A DNA stretch of 64,000 nt from CAZHYV01 sp964537055 (GCA_964537055.1 CAZHYV010000007.1:1-64000), one strand, 5' to 3'. Shown: positions 45,087 through 54,195, numbered from the stretch's first letter. The notes: generated from the letters alone by a model not told the origin. Program-made: numbers and translations.

Positions 45087-46310
45087 ATGCGAAAACGTAT
45101 TTTACATGTACTCACCTTAATCCCTTTAGCCCTGATGCTGACCCTTCATTCTTGTGGAGCTATCGAAAGGACCAAAGACGACCTGTTAGGAGCTGTTGAT
45201 GATGCTTTAGAGCGGTTACAAGTAGAAAGCAACAACTGGCAGCGTGTTCTTCGTGATCTGATCTCTCAAGTGGATAAAACGGCTCACGAAACCATCCATG
45301 CAGACCTGCAAAGCCTACTCAATCGAAGCATTGCCTCGGTAGGAGTTGAGGCAAGATGCGGAACCGACTTTATCGGGAATCGGGTTGCCCAAGAGCTACA
45401 GCGCCTGAGAGACATCCTTTTGGGGAATCCGCCCCAAATGACGGAAGTCCCCCCAAGTATTTGTAATTTGGACCCGGCGGCTGTAGAGTTGGGCCTAGAT
45501 CCAAGCCGAAGGGCCGCCCTGATTCTTTATGGCTACGATGTCTCTAATGCGAATTTGGAGGTAACGCTGCTAGAAACCACCGGTGCCACCAAGGTCACTC
45601 AACATCTTAGTGTTTCCTCGCCTTACCAGATGACCTTGAATCTGGGAAGCAATGGGGTTCCTCTCACCAAAAATAGCCAGAAGCTCATCTTCTCTTGGAA
45701 AGGGAAGGACATTTCGGTCGTCCCTGTGGTCCAACCAAACGTGCCTCCGTGTAAGACTCGAAGCCAAGATTTTATTCCCAATGATGTCGATTTTACTGCA
45801 AATACGTTGCTGACTCCGACAAGTCCTGATTTTACTCCACTTGTTGTTGGTGCGAGCACTTTAGATGTTCTGCGGCCCATTGACGTTTCTGGAACCGTAA
45901 AGTTGGCACCCAAAGGAAGGCAGTTTTACGTAACGGTCAACATGACTGCATCGGCAGCGGAAAAACGGGTCACTGTTACATTCCCGTACATGACGTCTAA
46001 GAGGATTGATCCAACCACCATCACTGGGACACAAACTCTTTATGCAGGGAGTGTGGATGCTGGATGGAATATCATCGGGGTAAGCTGGCCGGAAGATACG
46101 AACGGATTTTCTTATCAGCGGTTTCGAACTCCAGGAAAGGACGATGAATTTGATGCGGGTCCCCAGCAGTTTGTGAAGAAATGGTACTTCCATATTGATA
46201 AAGGTGGTCCTGACGCTGGCTATACGGGGGTACGGATTCAGTTTCGTCCTATGATTCTATCGCTACAAGAAGACAACAGCGATGGCCATTGTACAACGCA
46301 GCGGCCGTAG
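45087..46310 (+). CDS. Large lipoprotein, unknown function
   Basis: 407 aa. AAGGAGG seven bases upstream fixes the start at 45087. The signal peptide ends in LHSC, a plausible lipobox. A helical N-terminal region (about 30-120) contains KDDLLGAVDDALERLQVESNNWQ and an amphipathic ALVR-type helix with potential coiled coil. A beta-rich C-terminal domain follows (ILYGYDVSNANLEVTLL, LIFSWKGKDISVVPV, YAGSVDAGWNIIGVSW, WYFHIDKGGPD). The plan suggests a surface or periplasmic binding protein. I do not recognise it. It has its own promoter. Confidence 0.7.
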   Translation: MRKRILHVLTLIPLALMLTLHSCGAIERTKDDLLGAVDDALERLQVESNNWQRVLRDLISQVDKTAHETIHADLQSLLNRSIASVGVEARCGTDFIGNRVAQELQRLRDILLGNPPQMTEVPPSICNLDPAAVELGLDPSRRAALILYGYDVSNANLEVTLLETTGATKVTQHLSVSSPYQMTLNLGSNGVPLTKNSQKLIFSWKGKDISVVPVVQPNVPPCKTRSQDFIPNDVDFTANTLLTPTSPDFTPLVVGASTLDVLRPIDVSGTVKLAPKGRQFYVTVNMTASAAEKRVTVTFPYMTSKRIDPTTITGTQTLYAGSVDAGWNIIGVSWPEDTNGFSYQRFRTPGKDDEFDAGPQQFVKKWYFHIDKGGPDAGYTGVRIQFRPMILSLQEDNSDGHCTTQRP

Positions 46311-46393
46311 GAAATCCTTCTAGCCTTCCATTCAAAGTACTATATGAAGCCCTATGGGTTGACACATGTTTGTGATGCTGCTAAGAGTCGTTG

Positions 46394-47092
46394 ATGCAGC
46401 ACATTGCACTCATTGGTGATTACAACCCTGCCATCAGCGCTCACCAGGCGATTCCCCTGGCCCTTCACTTAGCCGCTCGTTCTGTTCAAACATTAATTCA
46501 GGTAGAATGGCTTGGTACAAAGAGGCTGGCTTACACAAACCCAAGCGAATTAGAACAGTACCAGGCATTTTGGTGCACCCCGGGAAGCCCCTATCAACAT
46601 ATGAACGGAGCGCTTTCTGCGATTCGATTTGCCCGAGAATCTCTACGCCCATTTTTGGGCACCTGTGGAGGGTTCCAGCACGCGCTCATCGAATATGCCC
46701 AAAATGTCTTGGGATACAAAGAGGCCGACCATGCCGAATCTAACCCTGATGGGCCAATGTCACTTGTTGCGCCTCTTACCTGCCCTCTCGTAGAAGAACG
46801 GGGGCGCATCCTGTTACAAGCAAACTCTTCTTTGGCTCGTATCTACCAAACGCTTGATATCGAGGAAACCTACCATTGTCGTTTTGGCCTAAACCCGTCG
46901 TACCGTCACCTTTTAGAAGAGGGAGGGATTCGGTTTTTGGGACTGGATGCCCAAAACGAGGTGCGGATTGCTGAGTGGCCGAATCACCCCTTTTTTATCG
47001 GCACCTTATTCCAGCCCGAGCGTTCTGCGCTTCGAGACGAGGTACATCCCCTAATCCAAGCCTTTGTCAAGGCAACGCTTGAGCAACTTTAG
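46394..47092 (+). CDS. Class I glutamine amidotransferase-like protein related to the CTP synthase C-terminus
   Basis: About 232 aa from ATG 46394. It corresponds to the stand-alone proteins annotated as CTP synthase C-terminal region-related: IALIGDYNPAISAHQAIPLAL at the N-terminus, the nucleophile elbow FLGTCGGFQHALIEYA (Cys about 91) and GTLFQPERSAL near the end. Typical amidotransferases have a catalytic His-Pro-Glu there. Gln replaces the His, so glutaminase activity is doubtful or uses another His (for example in YHCRFGLNPSY). The substrate is unknown. The full-length PyrG is not in the window. Confidence 0.85.
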   Translation: MQHIALIGDYNPAISAHQAIPLALHLAARSVQTLIQVEWLGTKRLAYTNPSELEQYQAFWCTPGSPYQHMNGALSAIRFARESLRPFLGTCGGFQHALIEYAQNVLGYKEADHAESNPDGPMSLVAPLTCPLVEERGRILLQANSSLARIYQTLDIEETYHCRFGLNPSYRHLLEEGGIRFLGLDAQNEVRIAEWPNHPFFIGTLFQPERSALRDEVHPLIQAFVKATLEQL

Positions 47093-47275
47093 CTTGTTCG
47101 CAGCGCGAGATGAAGAAGGTAGAGGTGAAGAAGGAATCATACGTTGTTTCATTTAAGTTTTGAGACCCGGCTGGAAAGAATCTTGTATTTGCATGGCTTT
47201 AAACCAATAAAAAAAGAGAGAGTATTACTACCCTTGTTGAGCTGGCTCCTTTCTGAAGGACGTCTTCGCCATCGA

Positions 47276-47695
47276 CTAGAGACGAAGCCAAAGAACAATA
47301 CAAGCTAACAAAACCATCTCTGCGAAGTGGCGGGCAAACTTGTCATATCGTGTTGCTACCGGCCGAAATCGCTTGAGGTGACAAAAAGTATGCTTGATGA
47401 GAGTACGTACCTTCACATCATGGACGTGTCCAGCGGAGACCTGAAATCGGTATCGATTTCCATGTGCACCACAAATTAGATGTATTTTCGTTGTAGCACC
47501 ACCAGCAGACCGTCCAAGTGCCTGAATACCTTCTTTTTTTGAGCGCCGTGGGCATGCTGATGCGCCCGCACTAGTGGAATCAATTAAGAGCCATTCTAGG
47601 TTTGCATCTTGTTGAAGCGGTTCCAACCTTTGGATCACAAGCAGCCCAGGACGTTTTCGACGCGAGAACGAATAACAGGAGCGAGAACTTAACAA
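47276..47695 (-). pseudogene. IS5-type transposase, internally deleted
   Basis: The translation begins with degenerate sequence, then gives LEWLLIDSTSAGAS, QALGRSAGGATTKIHLICGAHGN and GHVHDVKVRTLI, typical of the DDE domain of IS5/IS1031-type transposases. It then jumps directly to HLKRFRPVATRYDKFARHFAEMVLLAC, the C-terminal end. The middle of the catalytic domain, about 80 residues, is missing, so the protein must be inactive. Terminal inverted repeats were not identified. Confidence 0.8.
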
Positions 47696-47753
47696 CAGTT
47701 GAATAAAAGAATTTTCGATTTTATTGAACCAAATTCTTAAGGCTTTATTTCAC

Positions 47754-47781
47754 TTGAAAACCAGCCTTTTTAAATTAAACT
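47754..47781 (+). promoter_or_regulatory. Probable promoter of the HELSH lipoprotein gene
   Basis: TTGAAA (47754-47759; five of six), 16-bp spacer and TAAACT (47776-47781; four of six). The ATG at 47810 is preceded by GGGGAGAG. Confidence 0.45.
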
Positions 47782-47809
47782 CATTTCAATCTTCTTTTGG
47801 GGAGAGTTT

Positions 47810-48988
47810 ATGAAAAATAGATATCGCTATTTTTTTACATGGTTCGCCATCTTTTTGTCTATTAGTGCATGCACCGACCGGAGTTCAGCTTTTTCTCCTG
47901 AGAAAAAGCCTGTGGTTGCTGCGAAAAAGAATAGCCCTTATCGCCATGCACTCAACACATGTCTTTATGGAACGCAGCGAATGAGTCCTTGTTCTTTATC
48001 CGAACTTCCTTTCTTAGGCCAGGACAAAGAAACTCCTACCTTAGAGGACCTGATGAATCGGGTTGCTGTCTCAGATGATTATTTAGGAGCGAATTTTGAA
48101 ATCTTGCTCAAGAAGCTACCAGAATCTGCCCAACATCAGATTTTTCTTCTCGCTCGATCTGTCACAGGAATTGTCATTTCGGACGATATCGATAGAAGCT
48201 ACTACTCATCGACAACGGGTGCAATTTATCTTGAATCTCGTTATCTTAACCTTGATTTAAACCTATGTGGCTTTCGTACCTCAAGTACAATTACCCAAGC
48301 AGAGGAAACAAAATCAATTGAGTCTGTAAAACAGTTATCTTTTGTAGGACTTTTTGGGTTAGTTCGGTCCAAACCTGTGTTAGATAACATAGATTGTTTA
48401 GCTCAAACTTTGTTCCATGAACTTTCGCATGCGGCGGATTCTTTACCAGCAAGCCTGGTCTCTCATGCACCCAGAAACCAAAATGCGGCGGAACTGATTC
48501 AAACCACACGGGGTCAACGGGTCTCAGATCTAATAGCGAAAAAGTATCCTCTCCGTTCGAGATTATTACATCAAATCGCCACCATTCTATATCAGAATCA
48601 AGTTCCTCATGATGAAGAGAAACGTGCGACCGCACAAGAAATTGCAGAGGAGTTTGAAAAGGACCTAGCCGTCAGCCTTTACAGCTATACATCGCAGTAT
48701 GAAGACGTGGCGGAAATTTCCGAGGCTTTTTTGTTACTCTCTACACTGGGCATTTCAAAATTGATTGTATTTGCTCCAGCCACCGTGACCGTCGATGAAT
48801 TGAACAACCACTGCTATCATAGTACGTGGGGAAGATACCGCAGGTTTATGGAACCTTCGATGCGAGAGAAAGTAAGATTTATTATGGAACGGATTCTCCC
48901 TGAGTATGCAAAAAGTGTAGATTGGAATGCTTTGACATCTTCTTCAGTTGTCTCTCCCAATACTTGTTTTATTGTGCCTATTGGATGA
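47810..48988 (+). CDS. Putative zinc metallopeptidase lipoprotein (HELSH)
   Basis: 392 aa. The signal peptide ends at ISAC (lipid at Cys21). A single HExxH motif, LFHELSHAAD (H203, E204, H207), is in a hydrophobic helix setting typical of zincin peptidases. YEDVAEISEAF (298-307), about 95 residues downstream, could give the third, acidic ligand as in gluzincins. Several cysteines (50, 61, 153, 196) may form disulfides. It would sit on a membrane facing the periplasm or the exterior. The protein family is not recognised; the protease call rests on the motif. It lies between two IS5-type remnants. Confidence 0.65.
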   Translation: MKNRYRYFFTWFAIFLSISACTDRSSAFSPEKKPVVAAKKNSPYRHALNTCLYGTQRMSPCSLSELPFLGQDKETPTLEDLMNRVAVSDDYLGANFEILLKKLPESAQHQIFLLARSVTGIVISDDIDRSYYSSTTGAIYLESRYLNLDLNLCGFRTSSTITQAEETKSIESVKQLSFVGLFGLVRSKPVLDNIDCLAQTLFHELSHAADSLPASLVSHAPRNQNAAELIQTTRGQRVSDLIAKKYPLRSRLLHQIATILYQNQVPHDEEKRATAQEIAEEFEKDLAVSLYSYTSQYEDVAEISEAFLLLSTLGISKLIVFAPATVTVDELNNHCYHSTWGRYRRFMEPSMREKVRFIMERILPEYAKSVDWNALTSSSVVSPNTCFIVPIG

Positions 48989-49203
48989 GATTTTATCATC
49001 TGCCCAAGAATCCATAATCATCTCACGCCTAAAGAAAATTTAGGAAGTCACCCCGTGTTGATATTAAAGTGAAGCATCAAGGGAGCCCCACGACTCGGGC
49101 TGTTCTTCGCATGATCCTAGAGAAAATGCTTGTACCGAAAAGAACGGTCTCCACTGACATGGCTACGCTCAAACCAAATATGCACTCTCGTTGTAGGAGC
49201 ATA

Positions 49204-49420
49204 AACAAGGATACAACTCAGACGAGTTTCGAGAGAGGGTCCGGACAAAAAAGAGAGGACCCCTCAATCCCGAGTGCATAACATCGACCTCTATCAAGCG
49301 CGCTGCTTAAAACAATTTCGGGCAATTGCGACTCGTTAGGACAAGCTGGCCAGAAACTTTGCCGGGATGGTGTGTTTAGCTTGCATTTTCCTTTGGCTCA
49401 GCCTTGGAGTATACGCCCCA
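49204..49420 (+). pseudogene. Second IS5-type transposase remnant, 3' end only
   Basis: No single frame is open, but two plus-strand frames carry transposase text. One reads GYNSDEFRERVRTKKRG (49209 onward). The other (49280-49420) reads QARCLKQFRAIATR, an in-frame TAG where Tyr is expected, then DKLARNFAGMVCLACIFLW. This matches the C-terminus of the 47.3-kb element (ATRYDKFARHFAEMVLLAC). So it is a frameshifted, stop-containing fragment on the opposite strand to the first. Between 48989 and 49203 nothing can be assigned with confidence. Confidence 0.65.
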
Positions 49421-49494
49421 ATACATAGCAAACTTTTGAACAACCTTCCCTAAAATTTGCTCTGCCCCGTTTTCCCCACTAAGTTAGGGGTTGA

Positions 49495-50013
49495 TTGCCT
49501 ATTTTATTAGCGATGAAAAAATATCTCCCTCTTCTCACCATTCTCTTTCTGCTTTTTCTTGGGGCTTTAAGCTATTTCTTCTTTTGCTCTCCCCCGGTAC
49601 CGACTTCCGTTTGGTATAAATGTCGTTGGGAAGATGAACACGGAAAGCGACTCTTAGAAAGCGGTCAGTATCTCCCTCCTTACACCCACGATACAGAAAA
49701 TTGTCTCATCGAGGATGAGTCCCAGGATACATTGGGAAAGTTTTCCTGCGGTCCTAAGACAACCACGATCGAAGAGAGCTCGACGAGTGGATTTGGAGAA
49801 AGCAAATACCGCGGGTATTTTCTTCGTCGCATTTGGAGCATTAAAGACCCCAATGCCTTACAGTACGAGTTTGGATATCGAGAAAATTCTGATGCTCCCG
49901 AGACCTTGTTTGCCAGGCGGAAGGTGACTCCTATCCCTAAAGCGTTCACGCAGGTGTTTCAGCATGGAAACGTCTTTCTTAGAATCCAGTGCGAAGCCAA
50001 AGACAAATCCTAA
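49495..50013 (+). CDS. Membrane-anchored or secreted small protein, unknown
   Basis: 172 aa if translation starts at TTG 49495 (TTAGGGG just before it), or 166 aa from ATG 49513, which lacks a ribosome site. One N-terminal hydrophobic segment (LPLLTILFLLFLGALSYFFF) is followed by an extracytoplasmic domain with four cysteines (WYKCRWEDEHGKRL, TENCLIEDES, KFSCGPK, RIQCEAK), probably two disulfides. The sequence has no recognised relatives apart from a similar layout in the 43.2-kb lipoprotein. Confidence 0.6.
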   Translation: MPILLAMKKYLPLLTILFLLFLGALSYFFFCSPPVPTSVWYKCRWEDEHGKRLLESGQYLPPYTHDTENCLIEDESQDTLGKFSCGPKTTTIEESSTSGFGESKYRGYFLRRIWSIKDPNALQYEFGYRENSDAPETLFARRKVTPIPKAFTQVFQHGNVFLRIQCEAKDKS

Positions 50014-50151
50014 TGAGGAGCAAATTGCTGAGTACCCATAAGAGTTTTGTCACTTACGTTGCTCCTGGTTCCGACAGACTTCCTTAGTATCCTTCAATCG
50101 CTGGCTCAAGGAGAATTCCTCTTCAACAAAATCTTCTAAAATAAGTTCACC

Positions 50152-50190
50152 TTGTAAAAGCCACATATGTAGTATATAAAATTACATGTG
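50152..50190 (+). promoter_or_regulatory. Probable promoter with an inverted repeat around the -10
   Basis: TTGTAA (50152-50157), 17-bp spacer and TATAAA (50175-50180). The -10 is flanked by CACATATGTA (50162-50171) and TACATGTG (50183-50190), an imperfect inverted repeat. The lipoprotein gene starts at 50249. Confidence 0.45.
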
Positions 50191-50248
50191 TGTCTTTTAA
50201 CCAGAATGGTCTTGCGACTGTGAATCTCTTATCTGTAGGAATAAATTA

Positions 50249-50767
50249 ATGAAAAACCATTGTCGAATCATTGGATTTTTTGTAGCTTCCCTTTTCTTAC
50301 AAAGTTGCTTTTCTGATACCTATGATGACATGGACCCAACACTGGATTTAGGTCAAGACGATGTAAGGCATCTGGCTCTTCGAGCAAAAGTCAAGGAATA
50401 TGAAGAGAAATTCAATCAACCTCTCTACGAAGAGCCAGAGCTCCCTCCCGGGACGGCCCTTGGTATCATTGGGCCTGTTTCTGGGCCAAGAGGACTTGCT
50501 CGCATAGGGCCGCGGGATACCTTCGGGCGGCCGGGAGCAGCAAAAAGAGCCGCTGCCGAGGCAAAAGCCAGCCCTGAAGTTAGATCTGCTGCTCAAGAAG
50601 AGGTCGAAGCTGAGGCTAGACTTGCCGCTGATGCGAAGGCTGCTGGACAAGTTACGGTTCATCAATCCGTTGAGAATGGGAAAAAAGTGATTCTCGAAGT
50701 ACCAAGACATATGTCCCCTAAGTACTACAATGCGGCAGAGGAAGCGCTGGGATATCGACCTCGATAA
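50249..50767 (+). CDS. Alanine/glutamate-rich lipoprotein
   Basis: 172 aa. Start supported by AGGA upstream. Signal peptide with lipobox LQSC (Cys20). The mature protein begins with an acidic segment (DTYDDMDPTLDLGQDD), then a helical charged part. A Gly/Pro section (GPVSGPRGLARIGPRDTFGR) leads to a long Ala/Glu helix (AAEAKASPEVRSAAQEEVE), likely coiled coil. The C-terminal HMSPKYYNAAEEALGYRPR looks compact. No family recognised. Convergent with the beta-barrel gene 10 nt away. Confidence 0.6.
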   Translation: MKNHCRIIGFFVASLFLQSCFSDTYDDMDPTLDLGQDDVRHLALRAKVKEYEEKFNQPLYEEPELPPGTALGIIGPVSGPRGLARIGPRDTFGRPGAAKRAAAEAKASPEVRSAAQEEVEAEARLAADAKAAGQVTVHQSVENGKKVILEVPRHMSPKYYNAAEEALGYRPR

Positions 50768-50777
50768 GGGTCACCTA

Positions 50778-51521
50778 CTATTGAAAGTACCAGGTGAGCC
50801 CCACACCTGCCTGTAAAAACATTCTCACGCTGCCATATACAGGACCTTTGTAATTCTCTGTGTCCACCACTCCATCTGGACCTAGGCGCACATCGGCATG
50901 CAGCGCTAGGTGCTGACCAAACCGGAACTCTGCCCCTGCCCCAACATAGGCACCTAAGGTAAAGAGGTTGTAGATGGCAGTCCGAAGCTGCGCCTCATCC
51001 GAAGAAGGAGGAAGCCGCGATTCCACCCGAGGCATCAGGATTGAAAACCTAGGTCCGAAGACCACATAAGGCATCACAAACATTGATTTTGGCTCCATAC
51101 GAGGCCAGCGCCGCAGATGGATGCGAGCTCCTGCGGAGAAAACAACCTCTTGCAGCGCTTTCCCTTCTAAATCTTTTGAAGGCGAAGCAAGGTATCCTGC
51201 TGAAAGCTCGAGGGTCCATCGCTGGTGCACGCGGAAGAAGAGGTTTGCTTGCACGCCTCCTTGGTACCTGTCGATGGCTTTGTCCAAGAAGATCGTTCCT
51301 TGAGCGGGAAGGAACGACATTCCAAGGCCTACTTGGAATCGAAAGAGAAAAAATTTGGGATCTTTTACAGCAACCACTGGCTCCAAGGGATCTTTACCCT
51401 CGTTGGAAGCTGACGTTGGAGGATCGCTTGCCTGAGCAAGGAGAGAAAAAAGGCATACGCCGATGAAAAAAAGGGAGTGAGAAAAATATTTCATAGGGTT
51501 TCTTAGGTTCTTAAAGATCAT
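50778..51521 (-). CDS. Outer-membrane beta-barrel protein, paralogue of the 1.9-kb gene
   Basis: 247 aa, or 238 if translation begins at ATG 51494. Signal peptide (FFIGVCLFSLLAQAS), short polar linker, then a barrel of about eight to ten strands and the aromatic ending GLTWYFQ. It shares FFRVH, VMPYV, a NLFTLGAYVGAGAEF segment and AEAQ/ADVR strands with the 1917-2708 protein. Role in the outer membrane unknown. The two copies are almost 49 kb apart. Confidence 0.75.
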   Translation of the reverse strand: MIFKNLRNPMKYFSHSLFFIGVCLFSLLAQASDPPTSASNEGKDPLEPVVAVKDPKFFLFRFQVGLGMSFLPAQGTIFLDKAIDRYQGGVQANLFFRVHQRWTLELSAGYLASPSKDLEGKALQEVVFSAGARIHLRRWPRMEPKSMFVMPYVVFGPRFSILMPRVESRLPPSSDEAQLRTAIYNLFTLGAYVGAGAEFRFGQHLALHADVRLGPDGVVDTENYKGPVYGSVRMFLQAGVGLTWYFQ

Positions 51522-51642
51522 GCCTTAACTGACTTTTACAAAGCAAGATTGTGCACACAATAGATTGTGGCCCCGTCCTCAAAAAGTGCATTCTCTAAAA
51601 GATTTGGTGAAATTCTCTATCTAAGTTATTTTAAAAATTCCT

Positions 51643-52266
51643 ATGAAGACAGCTCCGCCATCTCCATGTTCACGCTTATTTACTACACCCTTCTTAGGTA
51701 CTTTTCTGGGTATTGGCATGCTCCTATGTTCTCGTTTTGCAAACGCCGAGACCCAGTTTCAAATTGCACCCCTGGAAGGATGGCTTGATGTCTCTCCTAA
51801 CGTAGAAGAATCAGCAAATCTAGAAGAGCTCACACCACGACTCCATCCTGTTATTACATCCTTGCGCACTAAGCCAGAAATAAACTCTTTGTATGTCCAT
51901 CCTAAATTAGAAACTCTTTTCCGGGTCTCCTTTTTTCCTTGGGATCGAAGCGTAGACGAAGAAAAACTGGCTGACTTTTTCAAAACATTTTTTGCCCTCG
52001 CCAACACAGAAATGAAAAAAGAAAAGACGAAAGATTCCTCAAAAGTTTCATTCCAAAAGAATGGTTTCCTTCAAGCAAAAGGCCATAAAATTCCATGGGC
52101 AACCTTTTATAGCCCTGGCAAAGAAGATCAGGTGTTTTCTATATACTACATGATTTTTGGCAAGGGGCAGGCTGCCGATATCAGATGTATGGGTTTTGTA
52201 GCCGCATACAAACAATCTAAGAAGAGATGCGACCAGATGGTTCAAGCCATTAAAGTTTTAGAATAG
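51643..52266 (+). CDS. Secreted protein of unknown function
   Basis: 207 aa. The Sec signal peptide has a clear cleavage site (SRFANA-E, about residue 35). The mature domain contains GWLDVSPNVEESANLEE, FRVSFFPWDRS and a C-terminal pair of cysteines (DIRCMGFVAAY, KKRCDQMVQAI), probably disulfide-bonded. The overall pattern (strand-rich, two late helices) is reminiscent of PsbP/DUF1795-type small periplasmic proteins, but no diagnostic motif is present. No ribosome site is visible, so the start is the first plausible ATG. Confidence 0.65.
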   Translation: MKTAPPSPCSRLFTTPFLGTFLGIGMLLCSRFANAETQFQIAPLEGWLDVSPNVEESANLEELTPRLHPVITSLRTKPEINSLYVHPKLETLFRVSFFPWDRSVDEEKLADFFKTFFALANTEMKKEKTKDSSKVSFQKNGFLQAKGHKIPWATFYSPGKEDQVFSIYYMIFGKGQAADIRCMGFVAAYKQSKKRCDQMVQAIKVLE

Positions 52267-52277
52267 TTTTATTCGGA

Positions 52278-52481
52278 TTGAAGATATTACTAAGGACGCA
52301 GCATCGGGTGTACGATCCTCTAACAAATGCTTGGATCACGAGAGCTCCTAAGCCCTACGACGTCTCTCAGGATGCAGCTGCCTCGGCAGGAGGGGTGCTC
52401 TACGCAGTTCGAGGAGGCGATTTAGCAGGAAGGTCGCCTTCGGTACGACGATGTGAAGGACGAGACAACAATAAAATCTAA
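52278..52481 (+). pseudogene. Kelch-repeat protein fragment
   Basis: The short frame contains one kelch blade: VYDPLTNAWITRAPKP, then ASAGGVLYAVRGG. Kelch proteins need several blades, and no other is seen in any frame around it, so this is a leftover. It begins 11 nt after the preceding gene. The sequence after 52481 has no supported gene up to the leftward gene's stop. Confidence 0.5.
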
Positions 52482-52519
52482 TGGGTGGGTGGATCCGGCG
52501 ATGGGCATCGGAGGCCCAT

Positions 52520-53260
52520 TTACTTCTTCCCTAGGAAGCGCAGCAAAAGAAAGATCCAGTACCACCAAGTTGTACCGAGAAGAAGATAAAGCGAAAGAAG
52601 AATCGCAAGTTGTTTTTTTAAGGGCGACATCAGAAGACGGCCCAGACGGCGAGAGACCTCTACGCTTACACGTGCCGTCACTTTTTCGAGAGAGATTTCT
52701 CCGGAAGAGCCGTTCGCCTGAAGCTCTGCCCGATAAGCAGCGAGCAGTTTGGTGCTAATAGATTCCGCCACTCTCTTTTTGATCTGCCGGAGTACCCAAG
52801 GCGTACGGCCTTGACTATCGGTCATATCAGGTATGGTTACATATTGCGCAACGACCTGCTTGAGCTTTTCTTCAAACTGCTGCAAGGGGAGATTGCTTAC
52901 TGAGTCCCCAAGGCGATCTTTTAGAAGCCCCAAAACCTGATTGAGGATATACTTCGTCAGGCCCAGCTTCTGCTCAAGCGAAAGAGCGGCACGCACTGCG
53001 CCACGATGCATGCCATGCATAAAAAATAGTACTGCGCCTAAACCAACCAGGGCAATAGGTACTGGCAACAGATACCCAAGCAGGATCGCAGCACGATCAA
53101 GAACCAAGGCTGCTAAAAGGAAGGACAACGATACTACAACCAGTCCTATGACCAGGCCAATGGTGCCCCACAAGATTCCTCGGGTCGGCACATGCTTTAT
53201 GACAGTACCAGCGATTGTTCCGGCTTTTGCAAAAACTGAAGTTTCTTCAGACTGCTGCAT
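52520..53260 (-). CDS. Membrane protein with three helices, unknown function
   Basis: 246 aa from the ATG at 53260, which has AAAGGA upstream; an earlier frame start lacks one. Two TM helices near the N-terminus (about 30-60 and 62-85: LWGTIGLVIGLVVVSLSFLLAALVL, LLPVPIALVGLGAVLFF), a soluble region of about 120 residues with repeated amphipathic helices, and a last TM helix (LLSLYLLLGTTWWYWIFLLL). No signature recognised. It may be a scaffold-type inner-membrane protein. Confidence 0.65.
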   Translation of the reverse strand: MQQSEETSVFAKAGTIAGTVIKHVPTRGILWGTIGLVIGLVVVSLSFLLAALVLDRAAILLGYLLPVPIALVGLGAVLFFMHGMHRGAVRAALSLEQKLGLTKYILNQVLGLLKDRLGDSVSNLPLQQFEEKLKQVVAQYVTIPDMTDSQGRTPWVLRQIKKRVAESISTKLLAAYRAELQANGSSGEISLEKVTARVSVEVSRRLGRLLMSPLKKQLAILLSLYLLLGTTWWYWIFLLLRFLGKK

Positions 53261-53610
53261 CCTTGTCCTTTCTACAATAACAAAATAGCTACCGTTCTCC
53301 TTAGCCCACACAGCTTAAAAATTGGCACACACAACCCACGAATTTTCAGACAAATCCATCCCCACCTACTACCTAAGAAAGATGAATAACGGAAGATGAG
53401 TAACCTTAATATAGGGCTCATCCTTTCACAACGATGAACGCCAACAATGCAACCAATGAGCCCAGAGAACGTTTCGATTTTTCCACTTCCAAAGATAGAC
53501 AGTTTTGGGAAAAGAACTTCTGCTGACAGACGAGAGTGTCTTCTGTCCCTGTTTAGGTAAGATCTAGATGATCCTTCTCAACTGCATCAACCTGTAGTAA
53601 AGGAGAAATC
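53261..53610. other. Intergenic region with no supported gene
   Basis: About 350 bp between divergent genes. It carries the ribosome site of the leftward membrane protein at one end and AAAGGAG for the rightward gene at the other. No hairpin, repeat or further coding frame was convincing. Confidence 0.4.
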
Positions 53611-54195
53611 ATGCGAAGTAAATTTGCCTGTCTGTCGTTCCTGTTCGTTCTTGGGTCTGTTTGCACCCAAGGTCTGTTCCCTTCTTTTGCTGGGGGCGAA
53701 CTTCCCGCACCAAGCCGTTCTCGGATTGCCGTGTTTGCCCAGGTAGGACCAGGGGTGTTCCTTGAGCCATATGCGCGGTCTTCTCAGGTTGACGCCTATC
53801 CTACCTTATTTTCGAATGTGGGTTTGTCTGTTTATCTTTTTGATCAGTGCAAGGCCCGCAAAACACAAACGTGCACAGAGCTCTTGGGCCACCTAGGATT
53901 TAGTACAGAAACTTTCTTCTTACACGAAGCAAACAATAAGCCAATGCTAGGGGGTCTTGTTGGTTTGGAACCACGATTTTATTTTGGCAGACAAAGGCGT
54001 ATTTCATGGACCTTACAGGGATACCTAGGAGCTGCCAGTTATCCAGGCGTGCTGCGGGGAATGGTAGGAACAGGTCTTTTTGTTTCTTTCCCCTCTCAAG
54101 GGATCGGACTATCTCTTCAGATGAACTATTCACCCAATCTAAATTACATCTTTCATCTTTTGTATTTCCCCTTAGGTTTTCACTATCGATTCTAA
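53611..54195 (+). CDS. Small outer-membrane beta-barrel protein
   Basis: 194 aa. AAAGGAG seven bases before the ATG. Signal peptide (to about residue 27, FAGG). The rest is made of alternating strands: SRIAVFAQVGPGVFLEPYA, FSNVGLSVYLFDQCK, MLGGLVGLEPRFYFG and GFHYRF at the C-terminus, the terminal Phe expected of barrels. Two cysteines flank KARKTQT and may form an outer-loop disulfide. Eight strands fit the length. No relative recognised. Confidence 0.65.
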   Translation: MRSKFACLSFLFVLGSVCTQGLFPSFAGGELPAPSRSRIAVFAQVGPGVFLEPYARSSQVDAYPTLFSNVGLSVYLFDQCKARKTQTCTELLGHLGFSTETFFLHEANNKPMLGGLVGLEPRFYFGRQRRISWTLQGYLGAASYPGVLRGMVGTGLFVSFPSQGIGLSLQMNYSPNLNYIFHLLYFPLGFHYRF

